A stretch of DNA of 64,000 bases from NCBI RefSeq assembly GCF_013386115.1, contig NZ_JACAOR010000002.1, positions 568,383-632,382 on the forward strand, written 5' to 3'. Position 1 is the stretch's first letter. The number at the start of each line of letters is the position of its first letter. This document shows, piece after piece, positions 8,567-17,193 of the stretch. Below the pieces are notes generated by a model that worked only from the letters and a program-made list of their open reading frames with translations, did no database searches and was not told where the DNA came from. Position numbers and translations under genes: made by a program. Source of the stretch: Pseudomonas gingeri (GTDB lineage: Bacteria; Pseudomonadota; Gammaproteobacteria; Pseudomonadales; Pseudomonadaceae).

Positions 8567-9663
8567 GGCTGGGCTCCCGAGGCGGTTGCCGGGCTCGGCG
8601 TGGCGATCTCCACCCGCATGCCCGGATGCAGCAGTTGACCGCCGGCGACCACGACTTTCTCGCCGCCCTCCAGGCCTTCGCTGATCATCACGTGACCGGT
8701 CAGGTAACGCCCGACCTTGACCCGGTGCAGGCTGACCTTGCCGTCGGCGTCCACCAGCCACACGGCCGGGTCGCTGACATCCTTGGTCAGGGCCGACCAG
8801 GGCAATTCGATACTCGATCTGGCCGGCGCCGTGGCGGTGGCGCTGACCACCGAGCCCAGGTCCATGCCCGCCGGCAGCTCGCCCAGGGCCACCTTGACCT
8901 GTACCGTACCGCTCTGGGCCGAGACCGCCGGCGTCACTTCGCGCACCTTGCCCACGGCCTTGATCGCCGGGTTGTCGAGCAGGGTCACGGTGATCGGCTG
9001 GTCATCCGGTGGCTCCACCAGCAACGACTCGTAGACATTGAACACCGCATCGCGCTCGCCATCGCGGGCCAGGCTGAAGATCGGCATGGTCGCCTGCACC
9101 ACTTGCCCGACCTCGGCCTGGCGAGCGGTGATCACCCCCGGGGCTTCGGCGATCAGCGAGGTGTAGCCCAACTGCTCGCGGGCATTGGCGAGCTGCGCCT
9201 GGGCTGCCGTCAGGGCGCTCCTGGCGCTGAGCACGCCGGCCTGGGCCGCGTCATATTCGCTACGGCTGGTATAGCCCTTGGGCAGCAGCTTCTGCTGCCG
9301 GACAAACGCCGCGCTGGTCTGCTGCACCCGCGCCTGCTCGGCGTTGACCTCGGCCTGGGCGGTGTCGACATTGGTCTGCAGATCCTTCGGATCGAGCTTG
9401 GCGAGCACCTGGCGGGCGGAGATCCGCGCCCCGACATCGACACTGCGCTGGATGATCTTGCCGCCGACGCGAAATGACAGGTCGGTCTGCACCCGGGCCT
9501 GGATATCGCCGGTCAGGGTCACGGCGGCACCGAAGTCCTTGCGCTGCACCTGCTCGACAAAGACCCGCGGCCGCTCGGGCTCAGGGGGTTTTTCATGACC
9601 GCAGCCGCTGAGGAGCGCCACCAGTACCAGGGCCATTTCCCACCTAACTAGATGCCCTTTCAT
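8563..9663 (-). CDS. triA: RND periplasmic adaptor subunit, TriA-like
   Basis: A 366-aa membrane fusion protein and first gene of the efflux operon. The N-terminus has a lipoprotein signal (VALLSGCGHEKPPEP). Lipoyl, alpha-hairpin (LQTNVDTAQAEVNAEQARVQ...) and beta-barrel regions follow in the normal order. The ATG at 9663 is preferred over a GTG at 9669 because AAGGAG lies 5 bases upstream of it and would overlap the GTG. It overlaps the next adaptor gene by 4 bp. Two distinct adaptors for one pump suggest a mixed adaptor assembly, as shown for TriA/TriB in P. aeruginosa. No regulator gene is adjacent. Confidence 0.87.
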   Translation of the reverse strand: MKGHLVRWEMALVLVALLSGCGHEKPPEPERPRVFVEQVQRKDFGAAVTLTGDIQARVQTDLSFRVGGKIIQRSVDVGARISARQVLAKLDPKDLQTNVDTAQAEVNAEQARVQQTSAAFVRQQKLLPKGYTSRSEYDAAQAGVLSARSALTAAQAQLANAREQLGYTSLIAEAPGVITARQAEVGQVVQATMPIFSLARDGERDAVFNVYESLLVEPPDDQPITVTLLDNPAIKAVGKVREVTPAVSAQSGTVQVKVALGELPAGMDLGSVVSATATAPARSSIELPWSALTKDVSDPAVWLVDADGKVSLHRVKVGRYLTGHVMISEGLEGGEKVVVAGGQLLHPGMRVEIATPSPATASGAQP

Positions 9664-9814
9664 ACACACTCCTTCGCGTAATGCTTACTCGCCGTGTCGT
9701 TACGACTGTTAGCGTAGAACAGGGTTCCTTATCTGCAGGGTTCCTTATTCCCGAGGCGCCTTTCTATACTGGCGCGAACCGGCGCAAGCGCCCTCCCCCA
9801 GGAAACAGTCGCGG
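9664..9814. promoter_or_regulatory. Divergent promoter region, triABC-like operon / AAA ATPase gene
   Basis: A 151-bp spacer between divergent genes. It contains a short direct duplication, AGGGTTCCTTATCTGC and AGGGTTCCTTATTCCC at about 9721-9750. No clear operator for a local regulator is seen, and no efflux repressor gene is nearby. Confidence 0.4.
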
Positions 9815-10975
9815 ATGCTCAAGACCCTCGCGGTGGCCAACTACCGCTCCATCAACAAACTGGTGGTGCCGCTCGACCGCTTGAACCTGATCACCGGTCC
9901 CAATGGCAGCGGCAAGTCCAACCTGTACCGGGCCTTGCGCCTGCTGGCGGAAACGGCCCAGGGTGGCGTGGTCAATGCGCTGGCCCGCGAAGGCGGGCTG
10001 GATTCGACCTTCTGGGCCGGGCCGGAGGCCATCAGCCGGCGCATGCGCAATGGCGAGGTGGCGGTGCAAGGCCTGGTCCGCCAGGGCGCGAAACGCCTGC
10101 GCCTGGGGTTCGCCGGGGAAGACTTCAGCTACGCCATTTCCCTCGGCTTGCCGGAACCGAGTTCCTCGCAGTTTTCCCTGGACCCGGAGATCAAGCGCGA
10201 ATGCATCTGGGCCGGCCCGCTGTATCGTCCCGCCAGCCTGCTGGTGGGCCGTTCGGGCCCCATGGTCAAGGCCCGTGAAGGTCGCGCCTGGGAAGTGCTG
10301 GCGCAGCACACCCCGGCCTTCGACAGCCTGTTCGACCAGGTCGGCAACCTGCGCAGCTCGCCGGAAGTGCTGTTGTTGCGCGAGAGCATTCGCGGCTGGC
10401 GCTTCTACGATCATTTTCGCAGTGACGCCGAGGCACCTGTGCGCCAGCCGCAACTGGGCACCCGCACGCCGGTACTGCATCACGACGGTCGCGACCTCGC
10501 GGCGGCACTGCGGACCATTATCGAGATCGGCGATCCCCAGGCCCTGCAGGCGGCGATCAGCGATGCCTTTCCCGGCTCACAGCTGCAGATCGAGGCGCTG
10601 CCGGGCGCGCGCTTCACCATCGAGTTCTACCAGGAAGGGCTGCTGCGACCGCTGTCCGCCGCCGAGCTGTCGGACGGCACCTTGCGCTACCTGCTGCTGG
10701 TGGCTGCGCTGCTCACCCCCAGGCCGCCGACCCTGATGGTGCTCAACGAACCGGAAACCAGCCTGCATCCGGACCTGCTGCCGGCACTGGCGCGCCTGAT
10801 CATCCGTGCGTCCGAGCGTTGCCAGGTGTGGGTGGTGTCCCATGCCAGCCGCCTGATCGCGGCGTTGCAGCAGGACCCCGGCTGCAACTCCATCGTCCTG
10901 GAGAAAACCCTTGGCCAGACCGGGATCGTCGGCCAGGGCATGCTCGACGAACCGGCCTGGAACTGGCCGGATTGA
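9815..10975 (+). CDS. AAA family ATPase, RecF/OLD-like P-loop protein
   Basis: A 386-aa cytoplasmic ATPase of the ABC-ATPase/SMC-like class. The Walker A motif GPNGSGKS is at residues 28-35 directly after the N-terminal strand MLKTLAVANYRSINKLVVPL. The signature-like sequence ELSDGTLRYLLLVAALL comes before the Walker B region LMVLNEPETSLHPDLLP, and VWVVSHASRL provides the H-loop. There is no long coiled coil and no fused TOPRIM nuclease, unlike full OLD proteins. It is monocistronic or shares a transcript with the small gene at 11129. Related lone ATPases are common in Pseudomonas; a role in DNA repair or defence is possible but not shown. Confidence 0.85.
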   Translation: MLKTLAVANYRSINKLVVPLDRLNLITGPNGSGKSNLYRALRLLAETAQGGVVNALAREGGLDSTFWAGPEAISRRMRNGEVAVQGLVRQGAKRLRLGFAGEDFSYAISLGLPEPSSSQFSLDPEIKRECIWAGPLYRPASLLVGRSGPMVKAREGRAWEVLAQHTPAFDSLFDQVGNLRSSPEVLLLRESIRGWRFYDHFRSDAEAPVRQPQLGTRTPVLHHDGRDLAAALRTIIEIGDPQALQAAISDAFPGSQLQIEALPGARFTIEFYQEGLLRPLSAAELSDGTLRYLLLVAALLTPRPPTLMVLNEPETSLHPDLLPALARLIIRASERCQVWVVSHASRLIAALQQDPGCNSIVLEKTLGQTGIVGQGMLDEPAWNWPD

Positions 10976-11128
10976 CGCTGTGCGCCAACTCGTCCGACGG
11001 ATTTGCCGGATGCCCGGCAGAGGGCTACCTTGCTTTTCATCGCGACACGGATCTTTTGTGCCGATGGACGCTCCAAGCACGGACGAAAACAGCTCGCCCA
11101 ACGGCCGACCGAAAACAGGGAAGATGAT

Positions 11129-11248
11129 ATGGACCAGTCAAAAGCGCCGGAAAAGCTCGATCCGCAGGACATCGTGAAACTGCTGGTGGCCTTGCGCCGG
11201 GCCGTCAAAGGCCAATCAATCGGGCGCACCGCCAAACCGCTCTTGTAG
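11129..11248 (+). CDS. Small hypothetical protein
   Basis: A possible 39-aa protein (MDQSKAPEKLDPQDIVKLLVALRR..., ending GRTAKPLL) with AGGGAAG placed 6-11 bases before its ATG. It is amphipathic and charged, without a signal peptide or membrane segment. It begins 153 bp after the ATPase gene and ends just before a REPIN, as many real Pseudomonas genes do. I do not recognise the family. The good ribosome-binding site and position make it plausible rather than certain. Confidence 0.45.
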   Translation: MDQSKAPEKLDPQDIVKLLVALRRAVKGQSIGRTAKPLL

Positions 11249-11343
11249 GTGCCGGCTTGTCGGGACGACGCCTCGCAGCGACGAGGTCCCTGAGCCTTGC
11301 ATCGCTCCCGCCGACGTCATCGCCAGCAAGCCGGCTCCTACAG
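11246..11343. repeat. REPIN (paired REP sequences)
   Basis: Two inverted REP-type arms, GTAGGTGCCGGCTTGTCGG on the left and GCCAGCAAGCCGGCTCCTACA on the right, enclose about 60 bp. The left arm is degenerate (T instead of A in GTAGGAGCC). It lies between the convergent small ORF and metQ. Confidence 0.8.
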
Positions 11344-11381
11344 GGTCCGCATCGAACAAGGGATCCGGGCAGGGCACACAA

Positions 11382-11417
11382 TAAAAAACGCCGACGCTGG
11401 TTGCTCGTCGGCGTTCA
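11382..11417 (-). terminator. Rho-independent terminator of metQ
   Basis: Read on the minus strand, the stem AACGCCGACG pairs with CGTCGGCGTT around a 9-base loop and is followed by TTTTTTATT. It lies 25 bp past the metQ stop codon. Confidence 0.9.
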
Positions 11418-11441
11418 AACCTTGAAGGGATTATTCGCGAA

Positions 11442-12224
<783 letters not shown>

Positions 12225-12545
12225 GCAGTGTCCTTATCGAGAATCACGGTCGTCATCGACGACAGCCTTGAGAGAGGTGCCAGCAAAGTGATATCGCTGG
12301 CGTGGAGCAGAAGATACCGATATTTTTTATTCCAGAACAATATCTTTTATTCATCTTCATATTCCATTTTGTTCACTGTCCTACTTCTCTGCAAAAGCGC
12401 TGTTTTTGTGGGCGAGGCCTCATGTGGGAGCGGGCTTGCCCGCGAAGCTTCTGGCGCTTTCACTGGCCCCTTCGCGGGCAAGCCCGCTCCCACAGGTGCC
12501 ACATCGGCAAGCCGGCTCCTGCAAAAGGCACTCGTCTGAATCCGC
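12225..12545. other. Intergenic region upstream of metQ: promoter and REPIN
   Basis: A 321-bp gap. The metQ-proximal half (about 12300-12390) is AT-rich and contains GATATT and AATATC about 14 bases apart, a possible operator or -10 region. The other half holds the REPIN at 12424-12494 and a further half-REP (GGCAAGCCGGCTCCTGCA) at about 12508-12525. No gene is seen. Confidence 0.5.
12424..12494. repeat. REPIN, GTGGGAGCGGGCTTGCCCGC type
   Basis: A near-perfect inverted repeat in which GTGGGAGCGGGCTTGCCCGC and its complement are separated by about 30 bp. It can fold into one long hairpin. The same type recurs around 21207, 23028, 25088 and 34180. Confidence 0.88.
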
Positions 12546-13442
12546 TCAGCCCAACAGGCGCTTGAGCGCTGCCAGCTCCTCGGGAGAACTGCCGAGGATG
12601 AATTGTTCGATCAACCCCAACGGCTCGGGCAGGTTCAGATGCTCCGGCAGGATCTCGTCGCCGCTGCTCACCAGCAAGGCAAAGTGGATGACGTTTTCCA
12701 GCTCGCGGGTATTGCCCGGCCAGCTGTGACGCTCCAGCGCGCGCTGGGCGCTGTCGCTGATCAACGGCACCGGCAGGCTCAGGCGCTGGCTGTAGATGCC
12801 GAGGAAATACTCGGCCAGGGACAGGATATCGCCGACCCGCTCACGCAACGCCGGCAACTCCAGCCGGCCTTCGCTGAGGTAGTGATAGAGGCGCTCGTGG
12901 AATTTCCCCGCCGCCACCGCCTGGGCCAGGTCGATGCTGGTCGCCGCCACCAGGCGCACGTCCACCGGGCTGGGTTGCTGCGCGCCGACACGGGTCACCT
13001 CGTGATTTTCCAGGGCCGCCAGCAGCTTGATCTGGATCGGCAGCGGCAGGTCGCCGATCTCGTCCAGGTACAGGGTCCCGCCATTGGCCGAACCGAACCA
13101 GCCGGCCCGGCTGCTCACCGAGCTGCTGTGGGCCCCCGCCGCATAACCGAACAGCTCGGCGTCAGCGTAAGTGGGGCTGATGGCGCCGCAGTTGACCGAG
13201 ACAAACAGCCCGGTACGGTCGCTGGCGCGGTGGATATGTCGGGCCAGCAGTTCCTTGCCGCTGCCGGTTTCGCCGCGGATCAGCACCGGCAGCGCCTTGG
13301 GCGCCAGTTGTTCGAGTTCTTCGCGCAACTGGCGCGAACGTGGGTCGACGAACACCAGCGCCTTGGCGCGGATGCTCAGCGGGCTTTTTTCCGCATCGGG
13401 AAAGGTCAGCAAAGGCTGGCCGAAGGTTTCATGCAGGCTCAT
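12546..13442 (-). CDS. AAA+ protein of the sigma-54 activator family, GAFTGA loop and DNA-binding domain absent
   Basis: A 298-aa protein made almost only of the sigma-54-interaction AAA+ domain. Walker A is GETGSGKE (57-64) and Walker B TLYLDEIGD (123-131); the arginine-finger region and the sensor II motif WPGNTRELENVI are present. The GAFTGA loop that touches sigma-54 reads GAHSSS at 103-108, so the contact residues are lost. After the AAA+ domain only about 35 residues remain (ending LAALKRLLG) and no Fis-type HTH is visible. It has ggag 6 bases before its ATG. It may act without sigma-54 or may be a partner of another regulator. It appears to precede nothing co-directional except metQ and to follow the hydrolase gene, which ends 57 bp away. 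Confidence 0.85.
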   Translation of the reverse strand: MSLHETFGQPLLTFPDAEKSPLSIRAKALVFVDPRSRQLREELEQLAPKALPVLIRGETGSGKELLARHIHRASDRTGLFVSVNCGAISPTYADAELFGYAAGAHSSSVSSRAGWFGSANGGTLYLDEIGDLPLPIQIKLLAALENHEVTRVGAQQPSPVDVRLVAATSIDLAQAVAAGKFHERLYHYLSEGRLELPALRERVGDILSLAEYFLGIYSQRLSLPVPLISDSAQRALERHSWPGNTRELENVIHFALLVSSGDEILPEHLNLPEPLGLIEQFILGSSPEELAALKRLLG

Positions 13443-13498
13443 GGCGGACTCCCGCCCCGACCGCCTTGCGGCGGGGGACGTTCAAGCAAGGGAAAAAA

Positions 13499-14080
13499 TC
13501 AGGCGCGGCGCAGGGAATGCTGTTCCATGCGGGTCTGCAGGCGGTACAGGTAGGCAAAACCCTGCTCCCAGCGCTGGTGGCCAGACTTCACATTGATATG
13601 CCCGGCGCCACTGATGATGCCGGCTTCGGCGCCCCAGCGACGGGCCAGTTCGAGGGCGCGCGGGGCGCTGACGGCGGCATCGTTGTCGGAGGCGACGACC
13701 TGGCTCGGGAACGGCAGCAGATCGCCCGGGATCGGCGCGAAATTGCGCAACGCCGGGGCGCAGGCAGGCCGTTCGACATCGGCCGGGGCCACCAGCAAGG
13801 CACCGTGGACCTGCCGCAACAGGTGCAACGGCGCGGTTTGCGCCCAGTGGGCGACGGTGATGCATCCCAGGCTGTGGGCAATCAGGATCACCGGCGTGCT
13901 GTCGGCGACAATGGCTTCGGCCAGGGCCGCGACCCAGTCTTCACGACGGGGCGTCAGCCAGTCGGCCTGCTCCACCCGCGCACTGTTGGGCAGGCTGTTC
14001 TGCCAATGGGTTTGCCAATGATCTTCTGGCGATCCTTGCCAGCCCGGCACGATCAGATAACGAATCGACTCGTTGCGCAT
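13499..14080 (-). CDS. RBBP9/YdeN family alpha/beta hydrolase
   Basis: A 193-aa cytoplasmic serine hydrolase. The N-terminal motif YLIVPGWQGSPEDHWQTHW is diagnostic of the RBBP9/YdeN family, the nucleophile is Ser70 in IAHSLGC, the acid is expected in VVASDNDAAV and the histidine in SGAGHIN near 160. The ATG at 14080 is preceded by GGAGGAGGTG, which fixes the start; longer in-frame starts run into the repeat array. It lies 57 bp upstream of the AAA+ gene on the same strand, so the two are probably co-transcribed. Pseudomonas members of this family have no firmly assigned substrate. Confidence 0.9.
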   Translation of the reverse strand: MRNESIRYLIVPGWQGSPEDHWQTHWQNSLPNSARVEQADWLTPRREDWVAALAEAIVADSTPVILIAHSLGCITVAHWAQTAPLHLLRQVHGALLVAPADVERPACAPALRNFAPIPGDLLPFPSQVVASDNDAAVSAPRALELARRWGAEAGIISGAGHINVKSGHQRWEQGFAYLYRLQTRMEQHSLRRA

Positions 14081-14183
14081 GGGGTACACCTCCTCCAGCG
14101 TTTGCGTTCCGGATCGAGTATAGGGAGCAGAGTTATATTCGTTAAGGAATAAGAAGCTATTTATTAAGATCACAAAGAAATAT

Positions 14184-14663
14184 AAGAACCGATGAGTCAG
14201 TCCCTGCTGACACAACCCCTTGCAGGAGCCGGCTTGCTGGCGATGACGGCCGATCAGGCGATGCAAGACTCACTGGCCTCATCGCCGGCAAGCCGGCTCC
14301 CACAGGTTCCGCGTCAATCTGCCATTGCGTGGAAATAAAAAAATAAGAACCGACGATTCAGTCCCTGCTGACACAACCCTTGTAGGAGCCGGCTTGCTGG
14401 CGATGGCGGCCGATCAGGCGATGCAAGACTCACTGGCCTCATCGCCGGCAAGCCGGCTCCCACAGGTTCCACGTCAACCTGCCATTGCGTGGAAATAAAA
14501 AAATAAGAACCGACGAGTCAGTCCCTGCTGACACAACCCTTGTAGGAGCCGGCTTGCTGGCGATGACGGCCGATCGGGCGATGCAAGACTCACTGGCCTC
14601 ATCGCCGGCAAGCCGGTTCCCACAGGTTCCGCGTCAACCTGCCATTGCGTGGAAATAAAAAAA
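14184..14663. repeat. Tandem array of three 160-bp REPIN-containing units
   Basis: Three head-to-tail copies begin with AAGAACCGA at 14184, 14345 and 14505, giving a period of 160-161 bp. Each unit runs AAGAACCGACGAGTCAG..., then the REP arm TGTAGGAGCCGGCTTGCTGG, a spacer (GCGATGCAAGACTCACTGGCC), the opposite arm CCGGCAAGCCGGCTCCCACA, and ends CATTGCGTGGAAATAAAAA. The copies differ at only a few positions, so the amplification is recent. The array ends exactly at the exbD terminator. Confidence 0.93.
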
Positions 14664-14692
14664 GGGCCGCACCCTGCCAAGGAGACGGCCCG
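14654..14692 (-). terminator. Rho-independent terminator of exbD
   Basis: On the minus strand GGGCCGTCTCC...GTGCGGCCC forms the stem and is followed by seven Ts. It lies 24 bp past the exbD stop codon. The A-rich flank (plus strand GGAAATAAAAAAA) is shared with the end of the tandem repeat unit, so the repeat units may have grown from this terminator. Confidence 0.85.
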
Positions 14693-14715
14693 AGAAACTC
14701 GAGGATCTGTTGCGT

Positions 14716-15117
14716 TCAGCGGGCGGTGATCACCGACAACTTGGTGATCCCGGCCCGCTCGATGGAGGCCATGGCCCTCGCCACTTCGCCGTAGTTCACG
14801 CCATTGTCGGCCTGCAGCTGCACCCGCAGGTCCGGGTCCTTGGCCTTGGCCGCCTGGAGATTGAACTCCAGCAGCTCGGGCTTGATTTCGTCCTTGTTGA
14901 GAAACAGCTTGCCGGTCCCGTCGATGCTCACCACCAGCGGGTCCTTCTGCTCCACCGGCGCCACGGCCTCGGTCTTGGGCAGGTTGATCGGAATCGCGTT
15001 GGTCAGCAGCGGCGCGGTGACGATGAACACCACCAGCAACACCAGCATCACGTCCACCAGCGGCGTGACGTTGATCTCGCTCAGCACCTCATCGCTGTCT
15101 TGGGTGGAAAAGGCCAT
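14716..15117 (-). CDS. exbD: ExbD biopolymer transport protein
   Basis: A 133-aa inner-membrane protein with one N-terminal transmembrane helix (PLVDVMLVLLVVFIVTAPLL) and a periplasmic domain. Asp22 at the start of the helix is the conserved proton-binding aspartate. It forms the energising complex with ExbB and TonB. The start lies 1 bp after the exbB stop codon, so translation is probably coupled. It is the last gene of tonB-exbB-exbD and is followed by a clear terminator. Confidence 0.96.
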   Translation of the reverse strand: MAFSTQDSDEVLSEINVTPLVDVMLVLLVVFIVTAPLLTNAIPINLPKTEAVAPVEQKDPLVVSIDGTGKLFLNKDEIKPELLEFNLQAAKAKDPDLRVQLQADNGVNYGEVARAMASIERAGITKLSVITAR

Positions 15118-15118
15118 G

Positions 15119-15844
15119 TCAGGACGCCTCCTTCACTTTCTGCGCGGAACCCTGACCGGCGCCCTTGTTCGCCGTCGGGTGGATCAGGACCCGGAACGAG
15201 CTCTTCTGCGCCAGGCTGTAGAAGTCGTGGGCGAAGTCGTCGAGGTCGGCGGCGGTGAGTTTCAGGCGCCGCAGGAAGTAGTTGTAGACCAGCACCGCGG
15301 GCACGGCGACGGCGATCCCCACCCCGGTCGCGACCAGCGCGGCGCCGATCGGCCCGGCCACGGTTTCGAGGCTCGCGGAGCCGGCGGCGCTGATGCCTTT
15401 CAGGGCTTCCATGATCCCCCAGACGGTGCCGAACAGGCCAATGAACGGCGAGGTACTGCCGATACTGGCGAGCACTGCCAGACCGGTTTCCAGGGAGCGG
15501 CGTTCACGCACGATCTGCTGGCGCAGGGCTCGCTCCAGACGGTCCTGGTGATTGATCGCCTGGCTCAGGTCGGCGGCATGTGGCGCCTCGCCGACCTGGA
15601 TCGCGGCATAGCCGGCCTGGGCCACGCGAGCGGCGGCACCGGGCTGGGTTTCGCTCAGCTCGGCCGCCGAATCGAGGCTGGAGGCCGCCCAGAACTGCTT
15701 GTGGAACTTGCGATCCTGGCCTTTCAGGCGGCCGAACTGCACGGCCTTGAGCAGGGCCAGGCCCCAGGTGGCGACGGAAAAGACCACCAGCAGCCAGATC
15801 ACCGCGCTTTCGATGGATTGGAGTGGAGATGCCAGTAACGTCAT
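15119..15844 (-). CDS. exbB: ExbB / MotA-TolQ-ExbB proton channel family protein
   Basis: A 241-aa inner-membrane proton channel subunit. It has a first helix near residues 12-32, a long cytoplasmic loop, and two helices near 130-150 and 170-195. The motif GLFGTVWGIMEALKGIS is the TolQ/ExbB signature and GIAVAVPAVLVYNYF forms the third helix. It pairs with ExbD and TonB to power an outer-membrane receptor. It is separated by 43 bp from tonB. By content and size it resembles exbB1 of the P. aeruginosa tonB2-exbB1-exbD1 set (from memory). Confidence 0.96.
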   Translation of the reverse strand: MTLLASPLQSIESAVIWLLVVFSVATWGLALLKAVQFGRLKGQDRKFHKQFWAASSLDSAAELSETQPGAAARVAQAGYAAIQVGEAPHAADLSQAINHQDRLERALRQQIVRERRSLETGLAVLASIGSTSPFIGLFGTVWGIMEALKGISAAGSASLETVAGPIGAALVATGVGIAVAVPAVLVYNYFLRRLKLTAADLDDFAHDFYSLAQKSSFRVLIHPTANKGAGQGSAQKVKEAS

Positions 15845-15887
15845 GATGTGTTCCCTCTGTAAAAGCGTTCAGCGCGTGGATTGCCGA

Positions 15888-16706
15888 TCAGTGGATCTTG
15901 AAGTCGATGGGTACGCTGACCCAGCCGACCTGGGCGACATCGCCCTGTTTGGCCGGGACAAAGCTCCAACGCTTCACCGCTGCCAGGGCGGCCTCGTCGA
16001 GCTGCTCGCGACCACTGCTTTTCTGAATCTGGATCTCGCCCGGTCTACCGCTGGCCAGCACCTGGACCCGCAGCAGCACCGTGCCTTCCCAGCCGCGACG
16101 CTGGGCCAGCGACGGATACTCCGGCGCCGGGTTCTTCAGGTACGCGGCGCTGGCCGAAGCCGGGGTCACCGGAGCCGGGCTGGGCGGAGCCGGTGGCGCG
16201 GCCGGTGCCGCCGGTTGTGGCGGTGCCGGCGGCTGTTCGACCGGCTTCGGCGCGGGCTTGGGCTCAGGCTTGGGTACCGGCTTGGGCTTCGGTACGGGTT
16301 TGGGCTTGGGCGGCGGTGGCGGTTTCACCGCCAGTTCGTCGACCACCGGCGGTGGCGGCTCGACTACCGGTGGCGGCGGTGGTGGCGGCACGGGCGGCGG
16401 CGGTTCGACTACGGGCGGTGCCGGCTGGGAAAATTCGATGGTCATCGGCGGGATTTCCGGCGGCACCACCGGCAGCACCGGGGTCTGTTTCTGGCTCAGC
16501 CAGTAGATCACCGCGCCATGCAGCACCAGCGCAAACACCCCGAGCAAGATCGCCTCGCGCCGGCTGAGGATGCCCTTGGGCACTTTCTGCAGACGCAACT
16601 GCCCCAGCGGCGCGCGATGGGGCCGGCCGAGATCGACCAACTCGCCACCCGGTGCCTGAGGCCTGCGCACCTCATGTGCACTGGCAGCGGTCTGGACATT
16701 GCCCAT
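15888..16706 (-). CDS. tonB: TonB energy transducer protein
   Basis: A 272-aa TonB. It has a cytoplasmic N-terminus of about 47 residues, longer than in E. coli TonB, and a single helix (AILLGVFALVLHGAVIYWLS, about 49-68). A proline-rich spacer (about 90-185) follows, with runs of EPPPPVP and KPKPVPKPEPKP. The C-terminal TonB domain is PAPEYPSLAQRRGWEGTVLLRVQV...WSFVPAKQG. It spans the periplasm and transmits energy to a TonB-dependent receptor. As first gene of tonB-exbB-exbD, and downstream of the receptor and small barrel genes on the same strand, it is probably the dedicated partner of the receptor at 17727-20099. A copy of the 26-bp element lies about 210 bp upstream. Confidence 0.95.
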   Translation of the reverse strand: MGNVQTAASAHEVRRPQAPGGELVDLGRPHRAPLGQLRLQKVPKGILSRREAILLGVFALVLHGAVIYWLSQKQTPVLPVVPPEIPPMTIEFSQPAPPVVEPPPPVPPPPPPPVVEPPPPVVDELAVKPPPPPKPKPVPKPKPVPKPEPKPAPKPVEQPPAPPQPAAPAAPPAPPSPAPVTPASASAAYLKNPAPEYPSLAQRRGWEGTVLLRVQVLASGRPGEIQIQKSSGREQLDEAALAAVKRWSFVPAKQGDVAQVGWVSVPIDFKIH

Positions 16707-16803
16707 TGAATAACTCCTGCGGTCTTCAGCAAAAAATCGTCGAGGCGCCCATGGCGACGTCGAGGTGCCGATGATCCACGGACCTTGCTTAGTACTTAAA
16801 GTA

Positions 16804-16816
16804 ATCTTTGAAGTTA
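16804..16816. promoter_or_regulatory. ATTCTTTAAAGTTA-like element upstream of tonB
   Basis: ATCTTTGAAGTTA differs at few positions from the 14-mer ATTCTTTAAAGTTA found exactly upstream of sftP (20135-20148) and, in reverse complement, upstream of atsR (26236-26249). It lies about 100 bp before the tonB start. A shared activator site such as CysB is possible. Confidence 0.35.
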
Positions 16817-16913
16817 TAGATAGATCGAAAATGAATATTAGATTCTGACGATCCGCGTAAGGCCCCGTGTTTCAAGGGCTCCAGCCCAGCGCTGAAAAAT
16901 CGATGCTTTTCAG

Positions 16914-16939
16914 GCATTGAAAATATTCCCTGAAGGCAT
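16914..16939. promoter_or_regulatory. 26-bp imperfect palindrome, copy 1 (tonB)
   Basis: Read on the minus strand it has left half ATGCCTTC and right half ATATTTTCAATGC. It matches the copy at 26292-26317 at 21 of 26 positions. It lies about 210 bp before the tonB start. See the finding on the five-copy element. Confidence 0.65.
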
Positions 16940-17193
16940 GCTTTCAGGGCCGGAAAACCTCCGTGTCCACAGGGTTGGCGAACACACGGCAACTTTCGCC
17001 CCGCCATGCGCGCACGGATAACGGACAAGAAAAGAGAAATGAATGACGGGATAGTTGCAATACAAAGTGCGCAAACAGACTTTTATTTATTGACGGGCAC
17101 AACAATACATACCGCCAGAACTTCAATCGGACAAGCGCAGAAATGCACTTGTCCTTTCGTTGGCCTGGCAGTATGTCGGTATTGCCTTTGCTG

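Larger units (their letters stand above)
16707..17193. other. 487-bp intergenic region upstream of tonB, regulatory
   Basis: No convincing gene. The tonB-proximal part (about 16790-16860) is AT-rich and carries ATCTTTGAAGTTA (16804-16816), a close relative of an element also found near sftP and atsR. The 26-bp shared element is at 16914-16939 and overlaps the small hairpin CCCTGAA-GGCATGC-TTCAGGG-like palindrome at about 16928-16948. Base composition falls towards AT again at 17040-17140. Short open frames here have no codon bias and no family match. Confidence 0.5.

Noticed and set aside
5988..8638. Plus-strand frames of 647 and 383 codons opposite the efflux genes
   Set aside because: Antisense shadows of triC, triB and triA, with low-complexity His/Gln/Arg/Asp-rich sequences.
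14184..14663. The regularly spaced repeats as a CRISPR array
   Set aside because: The repeated unit is 160 bp and the whole unit is conserved, with no variable spacers. The palindromes are REP arms and no cas gene is present.
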